This document shows, in pieces, positions 52,349 to 61,144 of a DNA stretch of 64,000 bases (position 1 is its first letter; the number at the start of each line of letters is the position of its first letter). Position numbers and translations under genes: made by a program. The stretch spans positions 124,001 through 188,000 of the forward strand of contig CAZIMS010000002.1 of the NCBI GenBank assembly GCA_964540515.1, given 5' to 3'. Source of the DNA: JAOAGA01 sp964540515 (GTDB taxonomy: Bacteria > CALINM01). Under the pieces are notes generated by a model. It made no database searches and was not told where the DNA came from. It saw nothing but the letters and a program-made list of their open reading frames with translations.

Positions 52349-53243
52349 CTTCTTTCTTTAACTCCTTTTGTTTACCAGCTAAATATCCTATGCCTGCTCC
52401 AATAAAAATTATCGCACCAAAAATAAAACCAAAATTTAGCAGAAAAACAGTTATTGACAAATTATTCCCATGGAAATCTGAAAATAAAAAGGTTCCACTC
52501 TTCTTATGGCAGGATTTACAACTTGGTTCAGAAATCTTTTTGCTATGTCCAGCATCACCCTCATGGCAGCCAACACAGTTTTTAACAGAGTAGTCTATGG
52601 AGGAGTCTCCCTTTTTATGACCATTTACTCTTGTAAGAGCAATCTTTTTAAGGAAAGTATCTCCAGAAAAGGATTCATTGGGATGACATCTACCACAGGT
52701 CTTTGGAAGGTTTTCCATTGAAATAGTTGATGTTTCGCTTTTTAGATTTGCATTATGTGGGTCGTGGCAACCAGAACAGTAAGGGGCGTTCTTTTTATTG
52801 GAATAATATGCCTTACCGTGTAAGCTTTCGATATAATCATTATAGACTAACTTCTTTGAATCAATCTCAAGGCCCTTTGAGGCTAAAAGTTTTCTTATAT
52901 AATCAGTTTGTTTCTCCTTTTCTATGTGGCAATGTTGACATTTTATTGATGGCATTTTAACAAAATGAGTCTTCTCCCCTGCCTCTACATCATAATGACA
53001 GTCTATACAGTTAAAGGTGCCGTGTTTTGATTTAATGAAGGTTTCATAATCTAACTTAAGAGACCTCAAGTTCCCAAAATATCCATAGGGGTTATAATAA
53101 AAATCCTTTGAATGGCATTCTTCCATACATTTCTTATCCTTCTCTCGATACTGAATACCATAAGCTTCATCGTAGCCTGCGAAAATGAGTAGATAAAAGA
53201 GAATAAATAGAAACTTAAAAAAGATTTTTAACCTAATCATCAA
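52335..53243 (-). CDS. Membrane-anchored multihaem cytochrome c of the redox complex
   Basis: A 302-aa protein with a signal peptide (about 1-29), six CXXCH motifs (CIDC, CQHC, CSGC, CGRC, CVGC and CKSC, each followed by H) and an N-terminal CX3CH (CMEECH), so up to seven haems. A C-terminal TM (about 254-276) anchors it, with a Lys-rich cytoplasmic tail. It overlaps the HdrDE-like gene by 4 nt. The layout is like the cytochrome subunits of Cbc- or Qrc-type inner-membrane complexes. Confidence 0.9.
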   Translation of the reverse strand: MMIRLKIFFKFLFILFYLLIFAGYDEAYGIQYREKDKKCMEECHSKDFYYNPYGYFGNLRSLKLDYETFIKSKHGTFNCIDCHYDVEAGEKTHFVKMPSIKCQHCHIEKEKQTDYIRKLLASKGLEIDSKKLVYNDYIESLHGKAYYSNKKNAPYCSGCHDPHNANLKSETSTISMENLPKTCGRCHPNESFSGDTFLKKIALTRVNGHKKGDSSIDYSVKNCVGCHEGDAGHSKKISEPSCKSCHKKSGTFLFSDFHGNNLSITVFLLNFGFIFGAIIFIGAGIGYLAGKQKELKKEDESH

Positions 53244-55153
53244 AGTGCCTCATAAATAATTTCTGCTATATCTTTAACAGCAATATCTTCTCTATTGTAT
53301 GTTTTTGTACCGTCTATCATCATTGTTAAACAAAAGGGACAGGCTGTTGCTATACCAGTTAAATCTTTACCTTCAGAACTATCAAGAATCTGCTTAACTC
53401 TTGTATCGTTCATGCGAGGGGAGTGCTCTTCTAAAAACATATTTCCACCACCACCTCCACAACAAAAACCCTTTATTCCTCTTCTTTCAAATTCTGTGAT
53501 TTTAAGTCCTGATTTTTTTATGATCTCTCTGGGCTCGTTATATATATCGTTATATCTTGCTAAATAGCAGGAGTCATGATATACAAACTTTCCCTCTATA
53601 TTTTTTGTAATATTTAATCTACCGTCTTTGACAAGATTAAGCAAAAACTCAGAATGAGAGATTACTTCATAATTGCCACCAAGTTGACTATAATCTTGCT
53701 TAAGAGTGTTAAGGCAGTGGGGGCATGAGGTGACTATCCTTTTAATACTGTAATTATTCATAGTTTCTATGTTTTGTCTTGCCAACATATCATATAGATA
53801 TTCATTACCCAGCTTGCGAGCTGGATCTCCGCAACAGGTCTCCTCTTCACCAAGCAAAGCAAACTTTAAATTAGCTTTATTGAAAATATCTATAAGTTTC
53901 TTAACCACTTTGCTGTACCTATCATCAAAGGCTCCAGCGCAGCCAGGCCAAAATAGAAAATCAATTGATTTAGGATCATCTATCTCAACAAGAAATTTTA
54001 CGTCAAGCTCCTTAGCCCATTCTCCCCTGGTTGAAGCTGGCATACCCCAAGGGTTACCATTTCTCTCTAAATTCTTAAACAAAAGCTGAGCCTCTGGGCT
54101 AATTGATCCTTCCATTAGCACAAGGTATCTCTTAATCTCCATCATCTTATCTAAATGTTCAATACCAGCGGGACAATTCTCTACGCAGGCTCTACAGGTC
54201 GTACAGGAAAAGATAACTTCCTCTGTAATATCTTCATTAACAAGGGGCGACTGTAAATCTTTATCTGACCTATATAGTACTGTTTTTAAATCTTGAATAA
54301 CCTTTTTGGGTGAAAGAGGTTTTTCTGTAAGATGAGCGGGGCAGTTTTCCTGACAGCGCCCACAGCGAACACAGGTATCAAGATCCATTAGGTCTTTCCA
54401 GTTTAGTTCTGATACCTTATTTGCACCAAACTCTTCTGAGTTATCAAGGTCATAAAGTTTGTAAGCGCCTTTAGGAAGAGGGTTCTTGAATATATAGCTT
54501 AAAGGTATTAGAAATATATGAATAGCCTTACTATAGGGTATAAAGGCAATAAAAGAAAGTACAAGAAAAAAATGCAGTCTCCAAAATATCTGGGACAATG
54601 CAGGATAGAAATCTTGGTCAGAAGGGATAAATATTGAGAAAAAAAGCCCTGCTGGCGCAAAAACAGCCTTTTCTTTGAAGACCTTTAATCTTACCGCTTC
54701 CATAAGAAAACCTGTTACAAATATTAATAAAAGCCAGACAAGCAGAATAAAATCTTCTCTCTTATTATCAAAACCTCTATTCTTCTCGGAAATCCTTCTG
54801 TAATAGAAGTAAATAATACCAATCAAGGCAATTAGTGCGCAGAGATCAAGAACAATAGACTGGATATTGGCAATAACGGAAGGTGTTTTAATAGGAAGAT
54901 GAAAAATTAAGATTAAGATTAAAGCAACTATGAAAAGATAAAACAAGAAGAGATGAAAAAAGCCCATCTTTTTTTCTCTTAAAAGGTCTCCATGAGAAAA
55001 GATCCTTTCTAGTGCTGAGAAAAAACTCTCATAAAAATTTTTAAATCTATCTGATTCTTGGCCTCTTTTCCATCTTTTAGCTTTGATAAAAAAGCCAATT
55101 ATGAAGACTAAAAAAGTAAGTGAAATAAATAACAAGTCTAAAGAGTTTAGCAT
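53240..55153 (-). CDS. HdrDE-like fusion: cytochrome b-type membrane domain, 2x[4Fe-4S], two CCG domains
   Basis: A 637-aa protein. Residues about 1-240 hold five or six TM segments of the NarI/HdrE/DsrM type with candidate haem b His residues. Two ferredoxin sites follow (CVRCGRCQENCP and CTTCRACVENCP), then two CCG domains (WPGCAG..CCGDPARK..CPHC and HDSCY..CCGGGGG..CPFC). Such proteins pass electrons between menaquinone and cytoplasmic thiol or ferredoxin carriers. I prefer ATG 55153 (AGG 6 nt upstream) over the TTG at 55159. It is the first gene of a six-gene operon. Confidence 0.9.
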   Translation of the reverse strand: MLNSLDLLFISLTFLVFIIGFFIKAKRWKRGQESDRFKNFYESFFSALERIFSHGDLLREKKMGFFHLFLFYLFIVALILILIFHLPIKTPSVIANIQSIVLDLCALIALIGIIYFYYRRISEKNRGFDNKREDFILLVWLLLIFVTGFLMEAVRLKVFKEKAVFAPAGLFFSIFIPSDQDFYPALSQIFWRLHFFLVLSFIAFIPYSKAIHIFLIPLSYIFKNPLPKGAYKLYDLDNSEEFGANKVSELNWKDLMDLDTCVRCGRCQENCPAHLTEKPLSPKKVIQDLKTVLYRSDKDLQSPLVNEDITEEVIFSCTTCRACVENCPAGIEHLDKMMEIKRYLVLMEGSISPEAQLLFKNLERNGNPWGMPASTRGEWAKELDVKFLVEIDDPKSIDFLFWPGCAGAFDDRYSKVVKKLIDIFNKANLKFALLGEEETCCGDPARKLGNEYLYDMLARQNIETMNNYSIKRIVTSCPHCLNTLKQDYSQLGGNYEVISHSEFLLNLVKDGRLNITKNIEGKFVYHDSCYLARYNDIYNEPREIIKKSGLKITEFERRGIKGFCCGGGGGNMFLEEHSPRMNDTRVKQILDSSEGKDLTGIATACPFCLTMMIDGTKTYNREDIAVKDIAEIIYEAL

Positions 55154-55182
55154 TATCAACCTACCAAACTAGATTTGTGAAA

Positions 55183-55211
55183 ACATTAACATAATATTTC
55201 TTTAACGTCAA
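55183..55211 (-). promoter_or_regulatory. Candidate promoter of the redox-complex operon
   Basis: On the minus strand TTGACG (55211-55206), a 17-nt spacer and TAATGT (55188-55183) precede the ATG at 55153 by about 30 nt. The -35 is good and the -10 weak. Confidence 0.4.
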
Positions 55212-55226
55212 TAAAAAAATATAATT

Positions 55227-55817
55227 TTAAAATCTACCCCCTAACTTAACACCAAATCTCTGATTTGTTAAATCTAATGAACCTAAAAAGGTGTTTGTTT
55301 TTTCAACAAACTGATATACATACTCTAGAGCTACAAAGGCATCTATCCCAGATGAAGAGGGGAAAAGAAACTTTATCTCAGCCTTTAGCTGCCCACCTAA
55401 AAGTAGATTGTCTTTAGAAACTACTTCCACCTTGGAAGACTCATTTTGTAGTCTGTAACTTAAGTAGTTCATGCTGACCCCACCGCCTAACCCTATCTCC
55501 ATCTCTCTCAAAGGATAGTAGCCTTTTATATTAAACTCAAAGGGCATATAATCAATACTTTCACTATAAGGGGTATTATTAATCTCATAAATTTTATTCT
55601 CAATATTTGCCGAACCAAGCATTAAAGAATAGCCATAGTATATATTCCTACTACCTAACTCCAAAGCAAAAAGAGGTTTAGTTTCCTTGGAATAACTGAA
55701 CTTGATTCCTTCAAATCCAATAGCCATCTCACCAGAAATGGGCTTCCATTCATTTCCGTAAAGATTATTAACAAATAAAAATATAAAAAAAATTACAGTA
55801 AGTTTTGTTAGTTTCAT
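55227..55817 (-). CDS. Small outer-membrane beta-barrel protein
   Basis: A 196-aa precursor with a signal peptide (cleavage near LYG-N, residue 21). The mature part alternates hydrophobic and polar residues in short strands, with GYYPLREMEIGLGGGVSMNY and a terminal GVKLGGRF ending in Phe. The size suggests an eight-stranded barrel of OmpA/OmpW-like type, with no family I can name. GGAG lies 8 nt before the ATG. It sits 68 nt upstream of the redox operon on the same strand, so co-transcription is possible. Confidence 0.72.
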   Translation of the reverse strand: MKLTKLTVIFFIFLFVNNLYGNEWKPISGEMAIGFEGIKFSYSKETKPLFALELGSRNIYYGYSLMLGSANIENKIYEINNTPYSESIDYMPFEFNIKGYYPLREMEIGLGGGVSMNYLSYRLQNESSKVEVVSKDNLLLGGQLKAEIKFLFPSSSGIDAFVALEYVYQFVEKTNTFLGSLDLTNQRFGVKLGGRF

Positions 55818-55904
55818 AGTTCATTCTCCATTTCTAAGACATTAAAATATATCTATCAGTTTTTTCCTTTTATGAAAAGTAAAAAATGATAAAATATCAA
55901 AGCT

Positions 55905-56573
55905 ATGAAAGGTTATATCTATAACACCATTACTGTTATGGCAGGTTCATTTATAGGCTACTATTTTGGAAAAAAAATAGGAGAAAAGGTTAAAGATGAG
56001 GTCTTTAATGTTTTAGGGCTCATTACTATATTTTTAGGTATCAAAATGACCCTTTTAGGCCAAGATTTAATAATTATTGTGTTATCTCTTGTGCTTGGCA
56101 CGTTCATTGGCTCACTTATAAATCTTGAGGATAGGGTTTTTCTTGCCTTAGATAAGATTAGAAAATCCTTTAATAAAGAAGGGAAGATAGAGGGATTTTT
56201 GGTAGCTTCAACTCTTTTTTGTGTTGGTTCTATGACTATAATTGGTTCAATAAAAGATGGTTTATATAATGATGGTACAATTATAAAGATAAAATCTGTT
56301 ATGGATGGCTTTGCCTCTATAATATTAACAGCAAAATATGGCTTATCTGTAATCTTTTCAGCATTTACAGTTTTTTTTATTCAAGGAATGCTTACGATGT
56401 TTTCAAGCTACTTAAAAGGCTTACCTACTTCTTTTATGGCAAATCTTGATGGTGTTGGTGGCATAATAGTTCTTTCTATTGGATTTAATCTTTTAAATAT
56501 AAAAAAGATAAAAACCTTTAATATGTTGCCAGCAATACTGATTTTACCAATTATCTCATTATGGTTAAGTTAG
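55905..56573 (+). CDS. DUF554 membrane protein (YdfK/YqgA-like)
   Basis: A 222-aa membrane protein with six or seven TM segments. The blocks GSFIGYYFGKKIGEKV, GIKMTLLGQD, GSLINLEDR, FCVGSMTIIGSIKDGLYNDG and KSVMDGFASIILTAKYG define DUF554. Function is unknown; a transport role is usually assumed. A -10-like ATAAAAT lies about 11 nt before the ATG, with no Shine-Dalgarno. It overlaps mqnA by 13 nt. Confidence 0.88.
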   Translation: MKGYIYNTITVMAGSFIGYYFGKKIGEKVKDEVFNVLGLITIFLGIKMTLLGQDLIIIVLSLVLGTFIGSLINLEDRVFLALDKIRKSFNKEGKIEGFLVASTLFCVGSMTIIGSIKDGLYNDGTIIKIKSVMDGFASIILTAKYGLSVIFSAFTVFFIQGMLTMFSSYLKGLPTSFMANLDGVGGIIVLSIGFNLLNIKKIKTFNMLPAILILPIISLWLS

Positions 56574-57370
56574 GACATATAAACTATCTAAACTGTTTAC
56601 CACTCCATGGAGCCATTCTTTTAGGTATGGTTCCTTTCGATGGAGAGATTATAGAGGGACATCCAACCTATCTTAACCAGTTGCTTGAGGAAGGCAAATT
56701 AGATGTATCACCATCCTCATCTTTTGAGATTATTAAGGGACATAAGATAATACCCAATTTTTCTATATCTTCAAAAGAAAAGGTAAAAAGCATAGTGCTT
56801 ATTACAAAGAAGGAGCTCAGTGAGACAAAAAAGGGCGTATTTTTTATTACCTCTCACTCACAGACATCTCTAATGTTACTAAGACTCATATTAAGGGAGT
56901 TTATCCCAATTGAGGCTGATTATATTATTTTTGACCCACAAAAAGAAAACATGGAAGAAATACTTTTAAGGGCCGATGGTGTCCTTTATATTGGAGATTA
57001 TGCCTTAAAAAACCTCAATCATAGAGAGACTTTTAAATATGACTTGGCAAGTATATGGTATCTTTATACAAATCTTCCCTTTACCTTTGCTCTTTGGCAA
57101 GTTTCTAATAAAACGCAAAAACACAGAGAGATAATTGATTTCTCAAAGATTTTAAAAAATTCTTACGACTTTTATTTGAACAATAAAGGGTTTATCGCAG
57201 ATAAATTCTCGGAAAAAATGGGCTTCTCTATCCAAGATATTCTTGATTATTGGGATCATCTATCTTTTGAGTTTACAGATAAACATATAGAAAGTTTAAA
57301 ACTATTTTTTAGGCTTTTAAAGAAGAACTTACTTATTGAGAAAGAACCAGAGATAAGATTTTTTGATTAA
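56561..57370 (+). CDS. mqnA: Chorismate dehydratase MqnA
   Basis: A 269-aa periplasmic-binding-protein-fold enzyme of the futalosine menaquinone pathway, converting chorismate to 3-enolpyruvyl-benzoate. Family blocks are KLGHINYLNCLPL at the N-terminus, GKLDVSPSSSFEI (SSSFE block), TSHSQTSLMLLRL, YIGDYAL and PFTFALWQV. It lies in an apparent pair with DUF554, and its last 4 nt overlap the convergent pgeF gene. It shows that the organism makes menaquinone, the likely electron donor of the redox complex at 48393-55153. Confidence 0.92.
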   Translation: MVKLGHINYLNCLPLHGAILLGMVPFDGEIIEGHPTYLNQLLEEGKLDVSPSSSFEIIKGHKIIPNFSISSKEKVKSIVLITKKELSETKKGVFFITSHSQTSLMLLRLILREFIPIEADYIIFDPQKENMEEILLRADGVLYIGDYALKNLNHRETFKYDLASIWYLYTNLPFTFALWQVSNKTQKHREIIDFSKILKNSYDFYLNNKGFIADKFSEKMGFSIQDILDYWDHLSFEFTDKHIESLKLFFRLLKKNLLIEKEPEIRFFD

Positions 57371-58125
57371 ATCAGCAATAAAATTAAGCTTATATTTCTA
57401 CCTGCTTGTGTACCATCCCTACGGTAAGAGTAAAAATCAGAGGAATCGCAATGAGTGCATATATCACTAACTTCTATATTTTCAGGAGGTACCCCCTCGC
57501 TCTCAAGAATATAGGCATTTATGCCCTTTAAATCCATATAAAATTTATTGTTTTTTGTTTTATTAAAATAGTCGGCCTTTCTTTTTCCCAAAAAACCGAA
57601 ATGTTGATATACATCATTACCAACCTCATAGCAACCACCATTTATTGCTGGACCTATGAATGCATATATATCTTCTATGTTGCAGCCAAACTCTTGATGC
57701 ATTTTCTTTAAGGTCTTTTTTACAATTTTAAGTGCAGTACCCCTCCATCCTGAATGAATGGCAGAAATTACATGTTTGTTATGGTCATATAAAAAGATTG
57801 GTAGGCAATCAGCAGTCTTTATAGCTAAAGAAAGTCCTTTTATTTTAGTTATTGTTGCATCTGCGGTAGGGAAGGAAGGTTTTTTATCCATCTTTAGCAC
57901 TACCTTATCACTGTGAACCTGATTCATAAAAACTATATGTTTTGCGTCAACAGGAAAATGGGCTGATATTCTATTTATAATGCTAAAATTAGGTGGTTGA
58001 GGATGATCTTTTTCGATCATATGAGGTGGAACGCCAAGCTGCTTGTTTAAAAAGAAGACCCTTAGGTTTTCAAGAAACCTTTCATTAGTGATGTAAGAAT
58101 AGTCTGGTTTCTTTATAAACTGCAT
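57367..58125 (-). CDS. pgeF: Purine nucleoside phosphorylase / peptidoglycan editing factor PgeF (YlmD/YfiH)
   Basis: A 252-aa laccase-domain protein. Metal-site motifs are NQVHSDKV, TADCLPIFLYD, AIHSGWRGTALKIVKKTL and a C-terminal CTHCDSSDFYSYRRDGTQAGR. Members cleave purine nucleosides or edit UDP-MurNAc peptides. It overlaps rluD by 13 nt, an order also seen in other bacteria. Confidence 0.92.
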   Translation of the reverse strand: MQFIKKPDYSYITNERFLENLRVFFLNKQLGVPPHMIEKDHPQPPNFSIINRISAHFPVDAKHIVFMNQVHSDKVVLKMDKKPSFPTADATITKIKGLSLAIKTADCLPIFLYDHNKHVISAIHSGWRGTALKIVKKTLKKMHQEFGCNIEDIYAFIGPAINGGCYEVGNDVYQHFGFLGKRKADYFNKTKNNKFYMDLKGINAYILESEGVPPENIEVSDICTHCDSSDFYSYRRDGTQAGRNISLILLLI

Positions 58126-59060
58126 TTTTTATCCAAATAATCAATTAGCTTCTTTATGCTTTCTGGGATTGAAGACTTAAAGGACATCTTTTCTTTCCTT
58201 TTAGGATGAAAAAAGGTTAGTTCATAGGCAACGAGAGCCTGTCCCTCGATCCTTTCTAAATAAGAGATTAGGGCTTTTTCTTTAATGGAAGAGGCAAAGT
58301 TTTTTTTTCCATAGACAGTGTCACCAACTATAGGATTTCCTAAATAACTCATGTGTACCCTTATCTGATGAGTTCTACCTGTTTTAATAGTAATCTCAAC
58401 AAGACTTATCTGACCATTAGAATTAATTACTTTGTAGTGGCTGATAGATTCTTTACCATTCTCTTTTACAGCAAATTTTTTTCTATCTTTCTCGCTTCTT
58501 CCTATCCCTGTAACTATTGTGTCTTCGGGTTTTTTAGGTAACCCATATATCAAGGCTAAATATCTCTTCTCAACAAGTCTTTCTTTAAACTGCCGTTGAA
58601 GCTCATAATAGCTTTCCTCATCTTTTGCAACTACCATAATACCTGATGTGTCCTTATCAAGTCTATGGACTATACCTGGTCTTATATCTCCACCAATGCC
58701 TTTTAGATCTTTACAATGGAATAACAAGGCATTAACTAATGTGTCATTCTTATGCCCCTTAGCGGGGTGTACCACCATACCTTTTTCTTTGTCAATTACG
58801 ATAATATTTTCATCTTCATAAAGAATTTTTAAAGGATAGGCGAGAGGAAGAATATCACTACTTTCTACATCTTCCTCGATCTCACCATTTATTAAGTCAC
58901 CGTCTTTTAATGGTGTTGAGGGTTTGAATGTTTTTCCGTTTAGAAGGATCTTTCCTCTTTTTATATAATCTTGTATTTTACTTCTTGACAAGTTTAATCT
59001 TTCACAGATATAAAGGTCCGCCCTTGGTGATGAGTTAGAGACCTCGATATTAATTACCAT
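58113..59060 (-). CDS. rluD: Ribosomal large subunit pseudouridine synthase RluD
   Basis: A 315-aa pseudouridine synthase. The N-terminal S4 domain (ICERLNLSRSKIQDYIKRG) is followed by the catalytic motif RPGIVHRLDKDTSGIMVVAK with the essential Asp, and by KTGRTHQIRVHMSYLGNPIVGD. It modifies helix 69 of 23S rRNA. It overlaps the small upstream gene by 7 nt. Confidence 0.94.
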   Translation of the reverse strand: MVINIEVSNSSPRADLYICERLNLSRSKIQDYIKRGKILLNGKTFKPSTPLKDGDLINGEIEEDVESSDILPLAYPLKILYEDENIIVIDKEKGMVVHPAKGHKNDTLVNALLFHCKDLKGIGGDIRPGIVHRLDKDTSGIMVVAKDEESYYELQRQFKERLVEKRYLALIYGLPKKPEDTIVTGIGRSEKDRKKFAVKENGKESISHYKVINSNGQISLVEITIKTGRTHQIRVHMSYLGNPIVGDTVYGKKNFASSIKEKALISYLERIEGQALVAYELTFFHPKRKEKMSFKSSIPESIKKLIDYLDKKCSL

Positions 59061-59314
59061 ATTTTAGAACTGTATCTACCAGCAGATTTGAAGATTACAT
59101 CGACTATTGCCTTATCATAAATCTCCTTTGGTATCTCAGCAGGAATTCTGCTCTCAAAAAGTTTTCTACCTTCTTCAATCTCTGTGCTTAAAACATCAAA
59201 GAGGTTGTCTTCCTCAATTCCCTTTTTTACCTTCTCTTGATTATATAATAACACATCTGACAGAATTGCCTTTGCCAGTCTATATGCTTGCTCGGTAGTC
59301 TGTATTTGTGCCAT
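59054..59314 (-). CDS. Small conserved-looking protein of unknown function
   Basis: An 86-aa acidic, mostly helical protein without signal or TM. The pattern AYRLAKAILSDVLLYNQEKV with IEEGRKLFESRIPAEI and a C-terminal FKSAGRYSSKIW looks conserved; I recall similar short proteins upstream of rluD in anaerobic delta-type genomes but have no named family. It lies 9 nt after htrA, with GGGGGC upstream as a weak ribosome-binding site. Confidence 0.65.
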   Translation of the reverse strand: MAQIQTTEQAYRLAKAILSDVLLYNQEKVKKGIEEDNLFDVLSTEIEEGRKLFESRIPAEIPKEIYDKAIVDVIFKSAGRYSSKIW

Positions 59315-59323
59315 TCTGCCCCC

Positions 59324-60781
59324 TTAAACCCTTATTGCTAAGTAAAAGGTTTGATTTGCCCTTTGTAGGAATATGTTAATTACCGTTCCTTTTCTAAGGG
59401 TCTTAACAATCTGGTTAAAATCTTTTGCTGTTTTTACTGACTTTTGGTTAATTGTAAAGATAATATCTCCCTCTTGAATACCTGCTGCATCTGCAGGAGA
59501 ATGAGGTTCTACATCGGTGACAACTACACCTGATTTATAGAAGGCATTTTTTTTCTCAGAAGGCAACATATCTCTAACCTTTATGCCTAAAATATTTCTC
59601 TCCGTCTCGGCCTTCTCGATCTTTTCTTCCTCAGGCATCTTCTCTGTTTTAATATTTATTGTCTTTTCTTTTCCATCTCTTAAGATCTTTAGCTCCAAAG
59701 AGGAACCAACAGGAACAGAGATGACAATTTTTTGTAAATCTGAAGGATCTTCCAACTTTTTCCCATTACATTCAATAATAACGTCTCCCTCTTTTAGGCC
59801 TGCCTTTTCTGCCGGAGAGTTTTCATAAACTCTATTTATCAAGACGCCAGTTTTTGTTTTAATATTCATAGACTCAGCTAACTCTGGTGTGAGCTTCTGT
59901 ATGCCAACTCCTAACCAACTTCTCTCAATCTTACCTTTATTTATTATCTGGTCTATAATATTTTTAGCCATATTGATAGGAATAGCAAAACCAATCCCTT
60001 GCCCCGTAGCGATTATAGCGGTGTTTATCCCTATAACCTCACCATAGATATTTAGGAGTGGCCCCCCAGAGTTTCCTGGGTTAATAGATGCATCTGTTTG
60101 AATAAAATCTTCGTATGTTTCTATTCCTAAATTGCTTCTGCCCGTTGCACTTATGACTCCCATTGTTAGGGTACCATTTAATCCAAAGGGGTTTCCTACT
60201 GCTATAGCCCATTGTCCTATCTTTAATTTGTCGCTATTTCCTAATTTTAAGGTTGGTAACCCTTCGCCATTGATCTTAATTACAGCGATATCTGTTTTTG
60301 GATCTCTACCAACTATTTTTGCTTTAAAAACTCTTTTATCATTAAGCTTAACAGTAATCTCATCGGCATTTCTAACTACATGATCATTTGTAACAACGTA
60401 TCCGTCCTTAGAGATAATAAAGCCAGAACCTAAACTGGTTGACCTATACTCTCTCTCCCGTGGCATAAGATCACCAAAAAAATCATTAAAAAAATCCCTA
60501 AACAAAGGGTTGTCTTCAAAGGGCGAAAAAAAGGGTTTTACCTTGACCTTTTGGTCTGTTGAGATATTTACAACAGCTGGAAGAGATACCTCAGCAACCT
60601 TTTCAAAGGCTTCTTGTAGGTTCAATATCTGTGGGGAAGGAGTTATAGGTTGCCTGCCTGTATCTTCTAAAAAAGTTTGATTTTTCTTCCCAAGAAAAAA
60701 ATTTTTAATGTCTTGATAACTAATATCCTTACAGGCACTTATGGTAAAAATTAATATAAAAAATAAGAGCAACCTTCTCAT
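59324..60781 (-). CDS. HtrA/DegP-type serine protease, lipoprotein form
   Basis: A 485-aa periplasmic protease. The lipobox ISAC places the lipid Cys at 17. The trypsin-like domain has His134 (TNDHVV), Asp164 (PKTDIAVIKI) and Ser238 (NPGNSGGPL). Two PDZ domains follow (about 290-380 and 395-480; ENSPAEKAGLKEGDVI and PHSPADAAGIQEGDII). It degrades or holds misfolded envelope proteins. Anchoring through a lipid Cys is less usual than soluble DegP. The promoter is TTGCAT-N16-TAAAAA and the leader is very short. Confidence 0.93.
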   Translation of the reverse strand: MRRLLLFFILIFTISACKDISYQDIKNFFLGKKNQTFLEDTGRQPITPSPQILNLQEAFEKVAEVSLPAVVNISTDQKVKVKPFFSPFEDNPLFRDFFNDFFGDLMPREREYRSTSLGSGFIISKDGYVVTNDHVVRNADEITVKLNDKRVFKAKIVGRDPKTDIAVIKINGEGLPTLKLGNSDKLKIGQWAIAVGNPFGLNGTLTMGVISATGRSNLGIETYEDFIQTDASINPGNSGGPLLNIYGEVIGINTAIIATGQGIGFAIPINMAKNIIDQIINKGKIERSWLGVGIQKLTPELAESMNIKTKTGVLINRVYENSPAEKAGLKEGDVIIECNGKKLEDPSDLQKIVISVPVGSSLELKILRDGKEKTINIKTEKMPEEEKIEKAETERNILGIKVRDMLPSEKKNAFYKSGVVVTDVEPHSPADAAGIQEGDIIFTINQKSVKTAKDFNQIVKTLRKGTVINIFLQRANQTFYLAIRV

Positions 60782-60791
60782 ATCAAGATTA

Positions 60792-60819
60792 TTTTTACAT
60801 CATAACATTAAAAATGCAA
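60792..60819 (-). promoter_or_regulatory. Candidate promoter of htrA
   Basis: TTGCAT (60819-60814), 16 nt and TAAAAA (60797-60792) on the minus strand; the ATG follows 10 nt after the -10 box and no Shine-Dalgarno is seen. Confidence 0.45.
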
Positions 60820-60896
60820 ATATTATTTAATTACTAAGAGCATTAACAAAGAAATATCTGCGGTGCTTATAATATTAACTAACTACACAAAATTTC

Positions 60897-60927
60897 TTGA
60901 CTTATATGTTATATTTGAGATTATAAT
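60897..60927 (+). promoter_or_regulatory. Promoter of the tRNA gene
   Basis: TTGACT (60897-60902) and a perfect TATAAT (60922-60927) with a 19-nt spacer lie 10 nt upstream of the mature tRNA 5-prime end. Confidence 0.6.
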
Positions 60928-60937
60928 AATTGTTTAT

Positions 60938-61011
60938 GGGCTCATAGCTCAGCTTGGTAGAGCCACCGGCTCATAACCGGTCGGTCCCTGGTTCGAATCC
61001 AGGTGAGCCCA
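60938..61011 (+). tRNA. tRNA with CAT anticodon (probably elongator Met)
   Basis: A complete 74-nt cloverleaf. The acceptor GGGCTCA (60938-60944) pairs with TGAGCCC (61004-61010), the D-stem is GCTC/GAGC, the anticodon stem is ACCGG/CCGGT with loop CTCATAA (anticodon CAT at 60972-60974), and the T-arm is CCTGG-TTCGAAT-CCAGG. The discriminator is A and CCA is not encoded. The paired first acceptor base excludes initiator tRNA. The alternative is tRNA-Ile2, read after lysidine modification; the overall sequence looks more like elongator Met. Confidence 0.95.
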
Positions 61012-61103
61012 TTAAATCTTGCAAAAATGGAAAATTTTATAGATATTAATTTCTGTCCTAACTGCCTTAATAACAAACCTTCAGCTAATAACAGACTTTT
61101 TTT

Positions 61104-61131
61104 AAAATGCCCTTTAAAGGGCATTTTTTTT
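61104..61131 (+). terminator. Rho-independent terminator between the tRNA and nif3-like gene
   Basis: A perfect 24-nt palindrome AAAATGCCCTTT/AAAGGGCATTTT (61104-61127) is followed by further T residues (to 61131). It lies 93 nt after the tRNA and only 13 nt before the next ATG. Confidence 0.85.
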
Positions 61132-61144
61132 AACCATATCAAAG

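Noticed and set aside
53769..54089. 106-codon plus-strand ORF opposite the HdrDE-like gene
   Set aside because: It is a shadow of the CCG-domain coding region, without a ribosome-binding site.
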